Positions 46,124-55,615 are shown, numbered from the stretch's first letter. The stretch is 64,000 nt of DNA from Salegentibacter echinorum (GCF_900129445.1 NZ_FQVT01000014.1:1-64000), one strand, 5' to 3'. A program made the numbers and translations. The notes: a model not told the origin generated them from the sequence alone.

Positions 46124-49100
46124 ATGAAGAGATCTTTACAAAATTTATTTTTCCAATATATAAGAACCTGGAGCCTGGGCACGCTATTCTTAGTCATGGC
46201 TTGCTTACCAACGCAAAGTTTTGCTCAAAATAAAGAATATGCGAGCCAACAAGACAATGGAAAGAATAGGGCTACGATTGTATTAGGCCTTATAAGTGGA
46301 GGCTACAACCCCACAAGTGGTACAGCAGTTGCTAATGTAGAAAATCCTAATAATGCGGTAGATGGAAATGAGGCCACCCATGCCACGATGATTGCCAAAA
46401 ATGTGAGTATACTACTAGTTGATTACTCTGGTGAAGCCTGGTTGCAAATGAACTATTCTAACCAAGTATCCTCTAATACTACAACCTATATAAAAATAGA
46501 TCAACCAACAAGTACGGGATTTAATTTGGACCTTTTAGAAACAGTGGGGGGATTATTGGGCCTACTTGACGAGGATATTTTAATTACAGAAGTATATAAT
46601 GGTAATAATTTAGTTTCATCCTCTGAAGTGCATAGTACAATTGCTCGGGATGCCGATGGCAATGTATATTTAGCTGTAACTTCGAGTGAAGCATATTCAG
46701 GTGTACGAATTAAGCTTCGTTCTCAAAGTAATCTTTTAGGACTTTCTTTAGGAGGAGGTCTAAATTTAAAAGTTTATGATGCATTTTATTATTCAGATGC
46801 TGCTGATTGTGGCAAGCCTGCATATACTTACTATGAAGATTCTGGACTTAATATTGGTTTATTAGAATTTCAGAATAGAAATTTAGAAAATGCCGTTGAC
46901 ACAGATTTAAATACTTATTCCACATTAAAACAAGGTGCTTTGCTTTCAGCTTCTGTTGCTGGATCAAAATCACAGATATTCAATTTTCTTGCTCCATCTT
47001 CCGAAACATCTACACTAAATATAAAATTTTCTTTAGGTTCACAAGGTCTTGTCAATACAGATTTGCTGGGCTCGGCCGAAGTGATTATGTATAATGGTAG
47101 TGAAGAAATATATCGTCGTTCCTTACAAAGTAGTCTTTTAAATAATACAGACATATTAAATTTATTACAATCAGGCAATCCAGTTACACTCACTTTTGCA
47201 CCGGGAAAAAGCTTTGACCGTGTAACAATACGTTTGAGTTCTCCTGTTGGTTTAAGCGTAGCTGGTTCTGCTTTACAAATCTACGATGTTGAACGTTACG
47301 ATGACAGCGCCGGTTGTACCAATCCAGAAATTGCTGCTTTACCGACATCTACAGAAAATCCTTTTCAATCTCCATCTTGTGCAAATGGTTTAATAGATTT
47401 TGATAATGTAGATTTTGCAAATCGTGCGGTAGATGGTAATAATGAATCATTTACAACTCTATATGCCGATTCCGGAAATTTATTGGTGAGTAATCCTACT
47501 GCTGGATTCGTGGAGATGGATTTGGGGCAAAACCTTCCCGCCAATAAAACAACTTATGTTCGCATTAATTATGATAAAGATGTACTGGATAGATTGCTAG
47601 GTGGTAGCCTGGGAAAATTAGTAGGAGATCTAGCTAATAGTTTACTATTAGGAAATCAGTTTATCGAAGTTGAGGCAAAAAAGGGAAACATAAGCGTACT
47701 TAATGGAACCAGCTCAATTGCGTTTGAAGGTATCTCAAACGGGGATATCTCCCTGGTACAGGATAACATAGGTCGTTATTATATTGCTATCACACCTAAT
47801 GCAGATTACGATCGTATTCGTATTACTAATCATGTGTATGCTGTTTTATCGACAGGTAAAAAGGCCTCTTTAGATGTTTATAATGCATGTTTTGAAATAG
47901 GAACAGACTCTTGCTTTGCAGCAAATTTCACTTCTTATCGAGGTGGTGGTGTAGGTTTAAATGTTGGTAATATTTCTAATGTAGGAGTTAAAGATGCTTA
48001 TAAAGCGATTAACGAAAATTCTTCAGATTATTCTGAAATTAATTTAGGGGTTGCAGGTATTGCTGCAAATGTTTACCAATCAATTTACTTTAACCAGCCA
48101 TCGCAACCAAATGATAAGGTTAAAATTAGGTTAGCCATAGAACCTTCTTCTGCATTAAGTTTGGATGTATTAGGAAGATATAAGATCAAATTTTATAAAG
48201 GTGAAACGCAAGTTGGAAATGATGAAACTTTACAATCTGGTATTTTAAATAATATTGATTTGTTAACATTGTTCAATTCTGGTGGTATTGTCGAACTAGA
48301 ATTCGAACCAGATGACACTTTTAATAGAGTGGATATAGGCGCAGAATCTATAGCAAGTGTTAATGTAGATACAGAACCTTTACGTTTGTATGGTGTAGAA
48401 CGTTATGGAGATAATTGTCCTTTAACTATAACAGAATCTCCCTTCGAAAACCCGGCTTGCGCAACTGAATTAATAGACGCGAATAACGTTGACAACCTTC
48501 AGAATTTATTCGATGCCGATTTTGATAGTTTTGCCACGCTAAAATCTGGAGCGGGCTCCCTTCTCGGTATTAATAATTATGAAGGATATGTTGAACTTGG
48601 TTATGACCAGGTTGTACCTGCAGGAACCACTTCTTATATCCGTATTGATTTTGAAGAAACCATTCTGGAAGCTTTGGTAAGCGGAAGTCTTGGAAATATT
48701 GTTACTGGCCTATTAGATGGTTTAGTGCTTGGAGATCATTTCTTTCAGGTAGAAATAAAAGATGAAAATAGCAACATTATCAATTCTGCTAGCAGCAATC
48801 AGGCTTCTGCAGGTGGTAACGAGGCTATACGTGTAGTACAGGATAAGCAAGGTCGTTATTATATAGCTGTAACGCCCGCGGCAGATTACAAATCTGTTCG
48901 TATCACAGATGCTACAAATAGTGCTTTAGGCCTGCTTGCCCAACCAAACACTATGAATGTCTATGGCATGTGTCACGAAACCAATTTAGACGCTTGTTCT
49001 GCAGCATTTGCTACTTCTTATGAGTACAATGGTGTAAACCTTTCTGTGAATGATTTATCAGGTGCAGGTGTTACCAATAAAGAACAGGCTATTGACGATA

Positions 49101-49534
49101 ATACACAGAATTTTTCAGAAATAAGTAATGGTACTTTGGGCGTGGGATCTTCTACTAAACAATGGATATTTTTCAATTCCCCTTCTAACAAAATGGATAT
49201 CGCAGTAATCAAGTTTAAAACTCAAGGCGGAGGTGTAGATGCAGATGTACTGGGGGGATTAGAAATAAAAGCATATTTAGGAAATACAGAAGTCGCACAA
49301 TTCGATTTCCAAAATGGAATAATCAATGGGGTAAACATCATAAATCTCCTGAATAACAATCAAATGGTAGAATTAAGTTTTAGGCCTGGTGTTAGTTATG
49401 ATAGGATAAGCGTAGGAATTAAAACTTTGGTTGGCACCTCTATTTTGTCTCCAATTAACCTCTTTGAAGTGGAACGATTATGTGGAGGTTCTGCTTTGAT
49501 TACAAATCCAATGATTTATCCAAAAGTCGATTAA
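46124..49534 (+). CDS. Large modular secreted protein with repeated lectin-like modules
   Basis: About 1136 residues from the Met at 46124 (an upstream start at 46082 gives a poor N-terminus). A long signal peptide ends near A-Q-N-K. The body is built from about six related modules with the pattern N-A-V-D-G-N-E-A-T-H-A-T / D-A-D-F-D-S-F-A-T-L-K, then beta strands ending A-x-A-D-Y-D-R-V-R-I-T, each about 170-200 residues. Modules of two kinds alternate, and conserved Cys near module borders suggest disulphides. Fold prediction is not possible here; galactose-binding/discoidin-like is a guess. No CTD at its end. Probably a cell-surface or matrix protein exported with the neighbouring T9SS proteins. 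Confidence 0.8.
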   Translation: MKRSLQNLFFQYIRTWSLGTLFLVMACLPTQSFAQNKEYASQQDNGKNRATIVLGLISGGYNPTSGTAVANVENPNNAVDGNEATHATMIAKNVSILLVDYSGEAWLQMNYSNQVSSNTTTYIKIDQPTSTGFNLDLLETVGGLLGLLDEDILITEVYNGNNLVSSSEVHSTIARDADGNVYLAVTSSEAYSGVRIKLRSQSNLLGLSLGGGLNLKVYDAFYYSDAADCGKPAYTYYEDSGLNIGLLEFQNRNLENAVDTDLNTYSTLKQGALLSASVAGSKSQIFNFLAPSSETSTLNIKFSLGSQGLVNTDLLGSAEVIMYNGSEEIYRRSLQSSLLNNTDILNLLQSGNPVTLTFAPGKSFDRVTIRLSSPVGLSVAGSALQIYDVERYDDSAGCTNPEIAALPTSTENPFQSPSCANGLIDFDNVDFANRAVDGNNESFTTLYADSGNLLVSNPTAGFVEMDLGQNLPANKTTYVRINYDKDVLDRLLGGSLGKLVGDLANSLLLGNQFIEVEAKKGNISVLNGTSSIAFEGISNGDISLVQDNIGRYYIAITPNADYDRIRITNHVYAVLSTGKKASLDVYNACFEIGTDSCFAANFTSYRGGGVGLNVGNISNVGVKDAYKAINENSSDYSEINLGVAGIAANVYQSIYFNQPSQPNDKVKIRLAIEPSSALSLDVLGRYKIKFYKGETQVGNDETLQSGILNNIDLLTLFNSGGIVELEFEPDDTFNRVDIGAESIASVNVDTEPLRLYGVERYGDNCPLTITESPFENPACATELIDANNVDNLQNLFDADFDSFATLKSGAGSLLGINNYEGYVELGYDQVVPAGTTSYIRIDFEETILEALVSGSLGNIVTGLLDGLVLGDHFFQVEIKDENSNIINSASSNQASAGGNEAIRVVQDKQGRYYIAVTPAADYKSVRITDATNSALGLLAQPNTMNVYGMCHETNLDACSAAFATSYEYNGVNLSVNDLSGAGVTNKEQAIDDNTQNFSEISNGTLGVGSSTKQWIFFNSPSNKMDIAVIKFKTQGGGVDADVLGGLEIKAYLGNTEVAQFDFQNGIINGVNIINLLNNNQMVELSFRPGVSYDRISVGIKTLVGTSILSPINLFEVERLCGGSALITNPMIYPKVD

Positions 49535-49553
49535 TTGAATCAAAACATTCATT

Positions 49554-50786
49554 ATGAAAAAAAAGATATTGTATATAGCGATACTTCTACTAAGTACGGG
49601 TTTGCACGCGCAGACTAGTAACGAAGGAACATTATACGTAAGTGAAGATACCGAATTTTCAACATTGGAGCGTTTTAACAACTTAGAAACTGGGAATTTT
49701 TTTAACGATGGTAATACCTTTATTTACAATCATTTCAACAATGATGGTGTAATAGATTTTTATAACGAAACTGGATTAACCCAATTTATTGGCAGTAATC
49801 CGCAGCGAATTTCAGGCGGGAACGCAAGTTATTTTTACAACGTGCTTTTTGAGAATAATAGTGAAAATGCGCCTTTTCAATTATCTGGTGAGATAAATAT
49901 TGCAGGTGAATCAAACTTTTCCCAGGGTATTGTGGATAATGATAATTACGGCGGAAATATAATTTTTGAAGAAAAGGCACACCATATAAATACTTCTAAT
50001 GCCAGCCATGTGGATGGTTATGTTATTCATTATGGCACCGAAGATTTTATATTCCCTGTTGGAGACCAGAGTTTTTATCGATTTGCGGGTACGGCCGAAA
50101 TACAAAACACGAGCAGTATCGTAGAAGCAAAATATTACCTTGAAAATAGTAATGAAATGTACTCCCAAGAATCACGCTCAGATATAATTCAAGTTATTAA
50201 TAAAAATGAATATTGGACCATTGAAAATATTGGAGAAACAGAAGAAGCATTTATCACACTTTCCTGGAGCGACGAAACTACTCCGCCAGAAATCCTTGCT
50301 ACCCCCCGGGAAGAGACAATTCATATTGTAAGGTGGGATGAAACAGAAAACAGATGGATAGATGAAGGCGGAATAGTGAATAGTGACAACCAAACGGTTT
50401 CAACTATGGTAAATAATTTCGGCATTTTTACCCTGGCCAGGGTTGATGAAGGAGAATCCCTTCCCTGTCAAATTTCAGTTTACAACGCGGTTACGCCAAA
50501 CGGAGATGGTGTAAATGATTACTTCTCTATAAACTCTGAATCCTGTATTGAAAATATTTCGGTTGAAATCTATAATAGATGGGGAGTAAAGGTTTTTGAA
50601 ACTAACAATTATGGTAAACAAGGAGACTTATTTGATGGGTATTCCCGTGGCAGGCTTACTGTTAATAAAGATGAACAACTTCCCACCGGCACTTATTTCT
50701 ACATTTTAAAATTTGACTATGAATCAAGTACAAATAAGCTGGAAACCTATAAAAAGGCCGGATACTTATATCTTAATGGAAACTAA
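49554..50786 (+). CDS. T9SS substrate with gliding-type (type B) CTD
   Basis: A 410-residue secreted protein. Signal peptide (about 1-20, ends H-A-Q-T); an N-terminal beta-rich region; then a C-terminal type B sorting domain (about 300-410): V-Y-N-A-V-T-P-N-G-D-G-V-N-D-Y-F, I-Y-N-R-W-G-V-K-V-F-E-T and G-T-Y-F-Y-I-L-K-F. Such CTDs target proteins to the type IX secretion system with SprF partners. It begins 19 bp after the large modular gene and is followed by the SprF-type gene. Confidence 0.9.
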   Translation: MKKKILYIAILLLSTGLHAQTSNEGTLYVSEDTEFSTLERFNNLETGNFFNDGNTFIYNHFNNDGVIDFYNETGLTQFIGSNPQRISGGNASYFYNVLFENNSENAPFQLSGEINIAGESNFSQGIVDNDNYGGNIIFEEKAHHINTSNASHVDGYVIHYGTEDFIFPVGDQSFYRFAGTAEIQNTSSIVEAKYYLENSNEMYSQESRSDIIQVINKNEYWTIENIGETEEAFITLSWSDETTPPEILATPREETIHIVRWDETENRWIDEGGIVNSDNQTVSTMVNNFGIFTLARVDEGESLPCQISVYNAVTPNGDGVNDYFSINSESCIENISVEIYNRWGVKVFETNNYGKQGDLFDGYSRGRLTVNKDEQLPTGTYFYILKFDYESSTNKLETYKKAGYLYLNGN

Positions 50787-50827
50787 AGAATTAGTAATAT
50801 CTCACCTGGTGAGTAAAAAACTTAAGA

Positions 50828-51757
50828 ATGACAATACAATCTAAAATTACGTTATTTCTCTCGTGTTTGAGTACTATGTTGTTTTTTCAAGATTCGCAGG
50901 CGCAACAGGATTCACAATATAGTCAATACATGTACAATACAAGTGTTATCAATCCCGGTTATGCCGGTAGTAGGGAAATGTTATCTATGTATGGAATGTA
51001 TAGAAACCAGTGGGTTGGTCTTGATGGTGCGCCAGAAACCCTAAATTTTTCTATTAATTCTCCAAGTGGATTTAAAAGATTAGGAGTAGGTATCAACTTT
51101 ATTAGTGATCGTATTGGTCCCTCCTCAGAAGATATTTTAACGGTAGATTTCTCTTACACTATACCGGTTTTTAATCCTGAAACTAAACTGGCTTTCGGCT
51201 TAAAAACTGGTATTAATATGTTTAATCTCGATGTAAATAAATTGGATGCAGAAAACCCAAATGACGTGAATCTTATAGACCGAAATCTTACCTCCCCGGT
51301 TATAGGTTTAGGTTTCTATTTTTATGCTGAAAAATGGTATTTTGGAATTTCTACACCAAATATGTTAGAAACCGAACATTATGATGAAATTGCAGTTTCA
51401 ACAGCTACAGAAAAATTGCATTTATATACTATAGGTGGATACGTTTTCGATATTAATAGAGATTTAAAATTAAAACCTGCTTTTCTGGTTAAAGCGGTTT
51501 CGGGAGCACCATTGGCTGTAGATATTTCTGCTAATTTTCAATTTTACGATCGTTTTAGCCTGGGAGCATCATACCGCTGGGATGCTTCAGTAGGAGCACT
51601 TGCAGGGTTTAAAATTTCTGATAATATTATGATTGGCTACGCTTACGATTATGACACTACACCTTTACAAAAGTATAATTCTGGATCTCATGAGGTTTTT
51701 CTAAGATTTGAATTAGGAACACGAGTTCGCAGTAGTGTTAGTCCGAGATTCTTTTAG
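50828..51757 (+). CDS. PorP/SprF-family T9SS outer-membrane protein
   Basis: A 309-residue outer-membrane protein. Signal peptide (about 1-25, ends S-Q-A-Q), then Q-Y-S-Q-Y-M-Y-N-T-S-V-I-N-P-G-Y-A-G-S-R (about 31-50), the PorP/SprF signature, followed by amphipathic beta strands to the C-terminus. SprF-like proteins help secrete or attach the CTD-bearing protein encoded next to them. It starts about 40 bp after the CTD gene. Confidence 0.93.
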   Translation: MTIQSKITLFLSCLSTMLFFQDSQAQQDSQYSQYMYNTSVINPGYAGSREMLSMYGMYRNQWVGLDGAPETLNFSINSPSGFKRLGVGINFISDRIGPSSEDILTVDFSYTIPVFNPETKLAFGLKTGINMFNLDVNKLDAENPNDVNLIDRNLTSPVIGLGFYFYAEKWYFGISTPNMLETEHYDEIAVSTATEKLHLYTIGGYVFDINRDLKLKPAFLVKAVSGAPLAVDISANFQFYDRFSLGASYRWDASVGALAGFKISDNIMIGYAYDYDTTPLQKYNSGSHEVFLRFELGTRVRSSVSPRFF

Positions 51758-51824
51758 ATAATGTAGAATTTAAGTTAGATGTAAAGAAAAAAAAGGAAAA
51801 CGCTCTGGATAGAATAAATAATAA

Positions 51825-51856
51825 ATCAGTTTTAAAAAATATAAACCAAAACTGAT
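51825..51856. terminator. Hairpin after the PorP/SprF gene
   Basis: ATCAGTTTT and AAAACTGAT pair perfectly around a 14-base A-rich loop, about 68 bp after the SprF stop. It may mark the end of the T9SS cluster transcript. Confidence 0.5.
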
Positions 51857-51990
51857 CAAAAGGCCTGGGGAGCATTTGTAACCAAACTACTTGTATTAGC
51901 AGGCAGATTTAAATATTTTATTATGAGCACTTTATAAAATCATATATAGTTAATCGGAAACGTGCACGAAGTACACAAATTGTTGTATCC

Positions 51991-52021
51991 AAAAAAAGGC
52001 CTCACATTTCTGTGAAGCCTT
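51991..52021 (-). terminator. tRNA-associated intrinsic terminator (minus strand)
   Basis: On the minus strand AAGGCTTCACA, loop GAAA, TGTGAGGCCTT with one mismatch, then a T-run. It stands right behind a tRNA 3' fragment, as expected for a tRNA transcript. Confidence 0.85.
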
Positions 52022-52032
52022 GATTTTCTTTG

Positions 52033-52072
52033 TAGCGAGACCGAGATTTGAACTCGGGACCTCCGGGTTATG
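52033..52072 (-). other. Partial tRNA, 3' half only (CAT anticodon), probable att site
   Basis: On the minus strand: anticodon CAT with A-A and stem C-C-C-G-G, variable A-G-G-T-C, a perfect T-arm (CCGAG, loop TTCAAAT, CTCGG at 52041-52057), acceptor strand TCTCGCT and discriminator A. The 5' half is missing: the sequence stops being tRNA at the anticodon (about 52072). This is what a tRNA 3' end displaced by integration of a mobile element looks like; an integrase remnant starts 160 bp away. The intact tRNA is not in the window. Confidence 0.82.
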
Positions 52073-52179
52073 AAAATTCAAAATCGTAAATCAAACTAAT
52101 ATTAAAACGCTTAAATTCAATTAGTTGTATAAAATTTGTCGTCAGATGATATCATATAATATCAAGGAAAATGGCCATT

Positions 52180-52201
52180 TGTTTTACCTATGTTTTACCT
52201 A
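52180..52201 (+). repeat. Two perfect 11-bp direct repeats
   Basis: TGTTTTACCTA twice in direct succession between the tRNA fragment and the integrase remnant. This position suits arm-type recombinase binding sites or a promoter element. Confidence 0.55.
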
Positions 52202-52235
52202 AAATTTAGTACCTTAAATATCTAAAAATCAAATT

Positions 52236-52463
52236 ATGGCATCTATTCAGACGGTACTAATGAACAAACCAAATAGACGAATGTTTTACCCAATCGCTAT
52301 TAGAATTACTAAAGACCGTAAATCTTCTTATATTTTTACTGGTCAGTATATTGATAAATTACAGTGGAATGATGCTAAAGGTCAAGTAAGAAAATCCCAT
52401 CCTGATGCACTTTCTATTAATCAACTCATATATAAAAAGCTTAGTGATGTTGAGCCAGGTTAG
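52236..52463 (+). pseudogene. Truncated tyrosine recombinase (N-terminal arm-binding domain)
   Basis: A 75-residue piece with the pattern of the Bacteroidota integrase arm-DNA-binding domain: I-A-I-R-I-T-K-D-R-K-S-S-Y-I-F-T-G-Q-Y-I and W-N-D-A-K-G-Q-V-R-K-S-H-P-D-A. The core-binding and catalytic domains (R-H-R-Y) are absent; after the stop at 52461-52463 no frame continues them. It lies about 160 bp from the tRNA fragment and thus marks a decayed genomic island boundary. Confidence 0.75.
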
Positions 52464-52775
52464 AGACAAATGAAAAGTTCCAGGGGCTTCAATAAACCAG
52501 CAAACACAATAAACCGGTCATTTGTAATTATATTTTAAGCCTTATGAAATAATTTCAAGATTTTCCGAACGTCATCTCTTCACCTTCGCACATTGAAAAC
52601 AAACTGCACAAGTGCTTTGTTATTCGTATCGTAAAGAAGTCACAAATGGTTTAACGTACATTAAAGATTCCTTCCAGATACATTTAAGATCGAAGACTAT
52701 GTTTTTGTCTGACAAACTTTAAGATTGTTGTAATTAAAATTTAAAATCCTATGTTTATAGGAAAATTCTCACACT
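52464..52775. other. Decayed island sequence
   Basis: About 310 bp with no gene I can support, presumably remaining from the deleted part of the integrase and following DNA. Confidence 0.4.
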
Positions 52776-53241
52776 ATGATCCATGTGATTACTACAGGAG
52801 GAACCATTGGGGGACTGGATTCGGATTTAAACAAAGATGCGTCAATAAACATTAGGCGTTTTCTCGAAGCAGCTAATCTTTCAACATCTTTTACCATTGA
52901 AAAGTTTTTACACAAAGACAGTCGAGATATAACTGAGGAAGATCAGTGCGAACTTAGTAGTAAGAATCAAAGCTTCTCAATTAGAACAAATCTTAATCAC
53001 TCCCGGCACCTATACGATGGAAAAGACAGCAAGCTATCTTGGACAAGCCAATTTGAAGAAAACCATTGTCCTGGTAGGATCTTTTATTTTAGGTTCCTCC
53101 CATCATTCGGATGCACCTCTTAATTTAGGTTATGGCTTTGGCGCATTACAGTTTCTAAAGCCTGATGTTTACATTGCTATGAATGGAACATTTTTCCATT
53201 GGAAAAATGTGACAAAAAAATTTAGAGACCAACCAATTTGA
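52776..53241 (+). pseudogene. Small asparaginase-domain protein, frameshifted
   Basis: The frame starts as an asparaginase N-domain (V-I-T-T-G-G-T-I-G-G at 4-13), runs to D-I-T-E-E-D-Q, then loses homology. One extra T at about 52947 explains this: skipping it restores a frame that continues L-I-T-P-G-T-Y-T-M-E-K-T-A and G-S-F-I-L-G-S-S-H-H-S-D-A-P to a stop at 53239-53241. The corrected protein has about 154 residues, which fits a small asparaginase-like family in Bacteroidota rather than full-length AnsA/AnsB. The T-H-G-T-D-T motif of true asparaginases is T-P-G-T-Y-T here, so activity was doubtful even before the frameshift. Confidence 0.75.
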
Positions 53242-53426
53242 GATTAAGAGAAAGTAATAGAAATGTTCAAAAAGCTGAAAGTTTATGTATTCACATGAGG
53301 AAGAAAGTTTTCAAATAATAGCACAACAAAACAACTAATAATTGAAGTCGTTCTGGTTCTGATATATAATTTAAAGATTTCCCTTAACAATTTTAAACGC
53401 TTTTATGAAGAGCAGCTAAATGACTT

Positions 53427-54323
53427 TTATCGAGGAAGTTTTTGTTTGGAAAGCTGAATAATTTCTTCCAGTTTTTCTACGATTTCCATAGGTTTTTCTT
53501 CCTGTAAAAAGTGACGAGAACTAAGTTCGTGAATCTTTGATAAGCCTGCAATCTTTTTTATCTCCTCTCCTTTTTCTTTAAGTGTTAAAAATGGATCGTC
53601 TGCTCCCCAAACCGCTTGCACCGGATAGGGCACATCCTGCACCGCCTTATAACACAAGCTTCTAAATTCTTCTGAATCGTCAAAGTTTTTCATCATTTTC
53701 AGGTAGGCATCCCCGCCATCATTTTGTTTTAAAATATCAATATGTGCGTTGATTTCATTTTTTGGAATTCCAGAGCTATCATTCACGCCCATTTTATTGA
53801 ACATTACCTGCCAGGTAGGATGTTGAAGGCTTGCTAATTCTATTTCTCCTAAAACAGGTTTTTCAAATGGACGCATTGGCCATGGTTTCTTAAAGTTTAC
53901 CACATCTATCCAGGTATTAAGTATAGTAATTGATAAGATTTTCTCCTGATTTTCTGCGGCGAGGGCAAAACCAATAGGGCCTCCAATATCATGGATCAAA
54001 AGATGATATTCATCCAGTCCTAATTTCTCAGCAGTTTTGGCGCTAAACCTGGCTAAGGAAGAAAATGAATAGTCAAAATCCTCTGGCCTGTAAGAAAATC
54101 CTAAACCGGGAAAATCTATAGCTACACCTCTATACCCTTTTTCGGACAATGCAGGAACTATTTTTCGGTATAAAAAAGAAGAGGTTGGCACCCCGTGCAG
54201 ACAAAGTACAGCTTCCCCACTCCCCTTATCTAGCGCAAAACATCGAACGCCATCAACATCTACATATTTTCCGGAAGCTTCGTGCTTCTCCATTATCGTT
54301 TCAACAGAAGCTTTATCACTCAT
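53427..54323 (-). CDS. Alpha/beta hydrolase, haloalkane dehalogenase / epoxide hydrolase-like
   Basis: A 298-residue alpha/beta hydrolase. Oxyanion segment H-G-V-P-T-S-S at 43-49; nucleophile elbow H-D-I-G-G-P with Asp112; acid Asp in W-G-A-D-D-P-F; catalytic His in S-S-R-H-F-L-Q-E-E. An Asp nucleophile is typical of haloalkane dehalogenases and epoxide hydrolases. The Trp that follows the Asp in classical haloalkane dehalogenases is Ile here, so halide binding is uncertain. It is near HAD-type dehalogenases, which suggests, but does not show, a role with halogenated compounds. Confidence 0.82.
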   Translation of the reverse strand: MSDKASVETIMEKHEASGKYVDVDGVRCFALDKGSGEAVLCLHGVPTSSFLYRKIVPALSEKGYRGVAIDFPGLGFSYRPEDFDYSFSSLARFSAKTAEKLGLDEYHLLIHDIGGPIGFALAAENQEKILSITILNTWIDVVNFKKPWPMRPFEKPVLGEIELASLQHPTWQVMFNKMGVNDSSGIPKNEINAHIDILKQNDGGDAYLKMMKNFDDSEEFRSLCYKAVQDVPYPVQAVWGADDPFLTLKEKGEEIKKIAGLSKIHELSSRHFLQEEKPMEIVEKLEEIIQLSKQKLPR

Positions 54324-54401
54324 AATTCGGGATTTATTTTGTTATAGAGGTCAATAGATAATTACGTATTCAAATTTGATATTCTCCTCTTTTGTACCAT
54401 T

Positions 54402-54505
54402 TAGCCTTTCGGCAATGCTCAAGATAAACTAAAGTCGAAACGTAATTTATAAGTTCCAATAGTTCTCGACTGCGCTCGAACTGACAATAAAAATGCTTTT
54501 TATTG
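54402..54505. repeat. Flavobacterial-type intergenic repeat and hairpin
   Basis: Two short motifs of a kind seen repeatedly between genes in Flavobacteriia, CCTTTCGGCAATGCTCAAG near 54406 and CTCGACTGCGCTCGAACTGA near 54465, are followed by a perfect 9-bp hairpin (54485-54505). The copy number in this genome cannot be judged from one window. Confidence 0.5.
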
Positions 54506-54528
54506 TATTGATAGTCAAATAGTCTTCA

Positions 54529-55458
54529 TTATTCAATCTCTGCTGCAGAATTTGCTAACATTTCCAGAGCAGTGGAAATTTTCTCTATTTCTTCATTATT
54601 GCCATCCAGCTGATGCTTTTGCTTTAAAAAGCCAGGATCGTTATAAGAAATTTGTACGCTTCCCTCTGCATCTTCCCAAACCAGCATTTTTTGTGGTAAA
54701 TCGAGGCCTAGGCTCCTCTCAGATTGCATTAAAGGCGTTCCCAAATTAGGGTTCCCAAACATTATTATCCTGGTGGGGCGAAGTTCCATTTCAACACTCG
54801 CTGCATTTTGCTTATGGTCCAACTCGGCAACTACATTTAAATTTTCATTAGCTTCTATGGAAGACTTTAAATTATTGTAAGTAGTTTCAAAATCTGTGGT
54901 GCTTTCGACACTTACTATACCTTCTTCCAAATCCACATCTTGATCACTTGTTTGCTTCCCTTGCGCATCAACTGCTGTGCCTACCAGATTCTTTAATGCA
55001 TCGGAAATTTGTGGCAGACTCTCTACTTCATGTACCCCATACCGGGAAGCGAAATATTGCGTACTGTTATACATCGAAAAAACTTCATTTTCATCTTCAT
55101 AAAACAGCACTTTTTGCGGAAGGTCCAAACCGGCCAATTGATTTTCCTGCATTAATGGAGTTCCAAGATTGGGATTTCCGAAGAAAACAATTTGAGTCGG
55201 TGGTAGTTCCAGTTCTACCGAAGCCGCATTCTTGGAATGATCAAGCTCCTCGACGATGCTTATATTTTCATTGTTTTTAAGTGCAGTGGTAAAATTAGAG
55301 TAAGCCTTAGCTAAATTGAGATTACTCTGAAGATAGACTACACCTGTGGCATTCGGCGGGTTTAAGGGTACCTGCGGCGGGGGAGTTTTATTATTCTCAT
55401 CGTCTGAACAAGAACCCATTAAAAAGACAATAGCAAAAATTAAATTTAGTCTCAACAT
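54529..55458 (-). CDS. Surface lipoprotein with two tandem DUF302 domains
   Basis: A 309-residue lipoprotein (Cys at about 17, followed by S-D-D-E, a surface-export type signal). Two copies of DUF302 (about 40-165 and 185-305) share A-A-S-V-E-x-E-L, F-G-N-P-N-L-G-T-P-L-M-Q and L-D-L-P-Q-K; most DUF302 proteins have one. DUF302 is of unknown function. Single gene on the minus strand, divergent from the TetR operon, with which it may share a regulatory region. Confidence 0.88.
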   Translation of the reverse strand: MLRLNLIFAIVFLMGSCSDDENNKTPPPQVPLNPPNATGVVYLQSNLNLAKAYSNFTTALKNNENISIVEELDHSKNAASVELELPPTQIVFFGNPNLGTPLMQENQLAGLDLPQKVLFYEDENEVFSMYNSTQYFASRYGVHEVESLPQISDALKNLVGTAVDAQGKQTSDQDVDLEEGIVSVESTTDFETTYNNLKSSIEANENLNVVAELDHKQNAASVEMELRPTRIIMFGNPNLGTPLMQSERSLGLDLPQKMLVWEDAEGSVQISYNDPGFLKQKHQLDGNNEEIEKISTALEMLANSAAEIE

Positions 55459-55615
55459 AATTTTACATTTTGATTAATAGTAATAATAATTTTAAAATCT
55501 GTTATTAGACTTAACAAGATTTAACTTTGGATTATTACATTTTAGCAAAGTATTCGGCTTTTCAACTATTTTAATTAAATTTTAATGCAGTACTTGGTTG
55601 TTAAACTCACGCCAA

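Larger units (their letters stand above)
51758..52032. other. Intergenic with hairpins
   Basis: It contains a hairpin at 51825-51856 (9-bp arms) after the SprF gene, and the tRNA-type terminator at 51991-52021. No gene. Confidence 0.5.
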
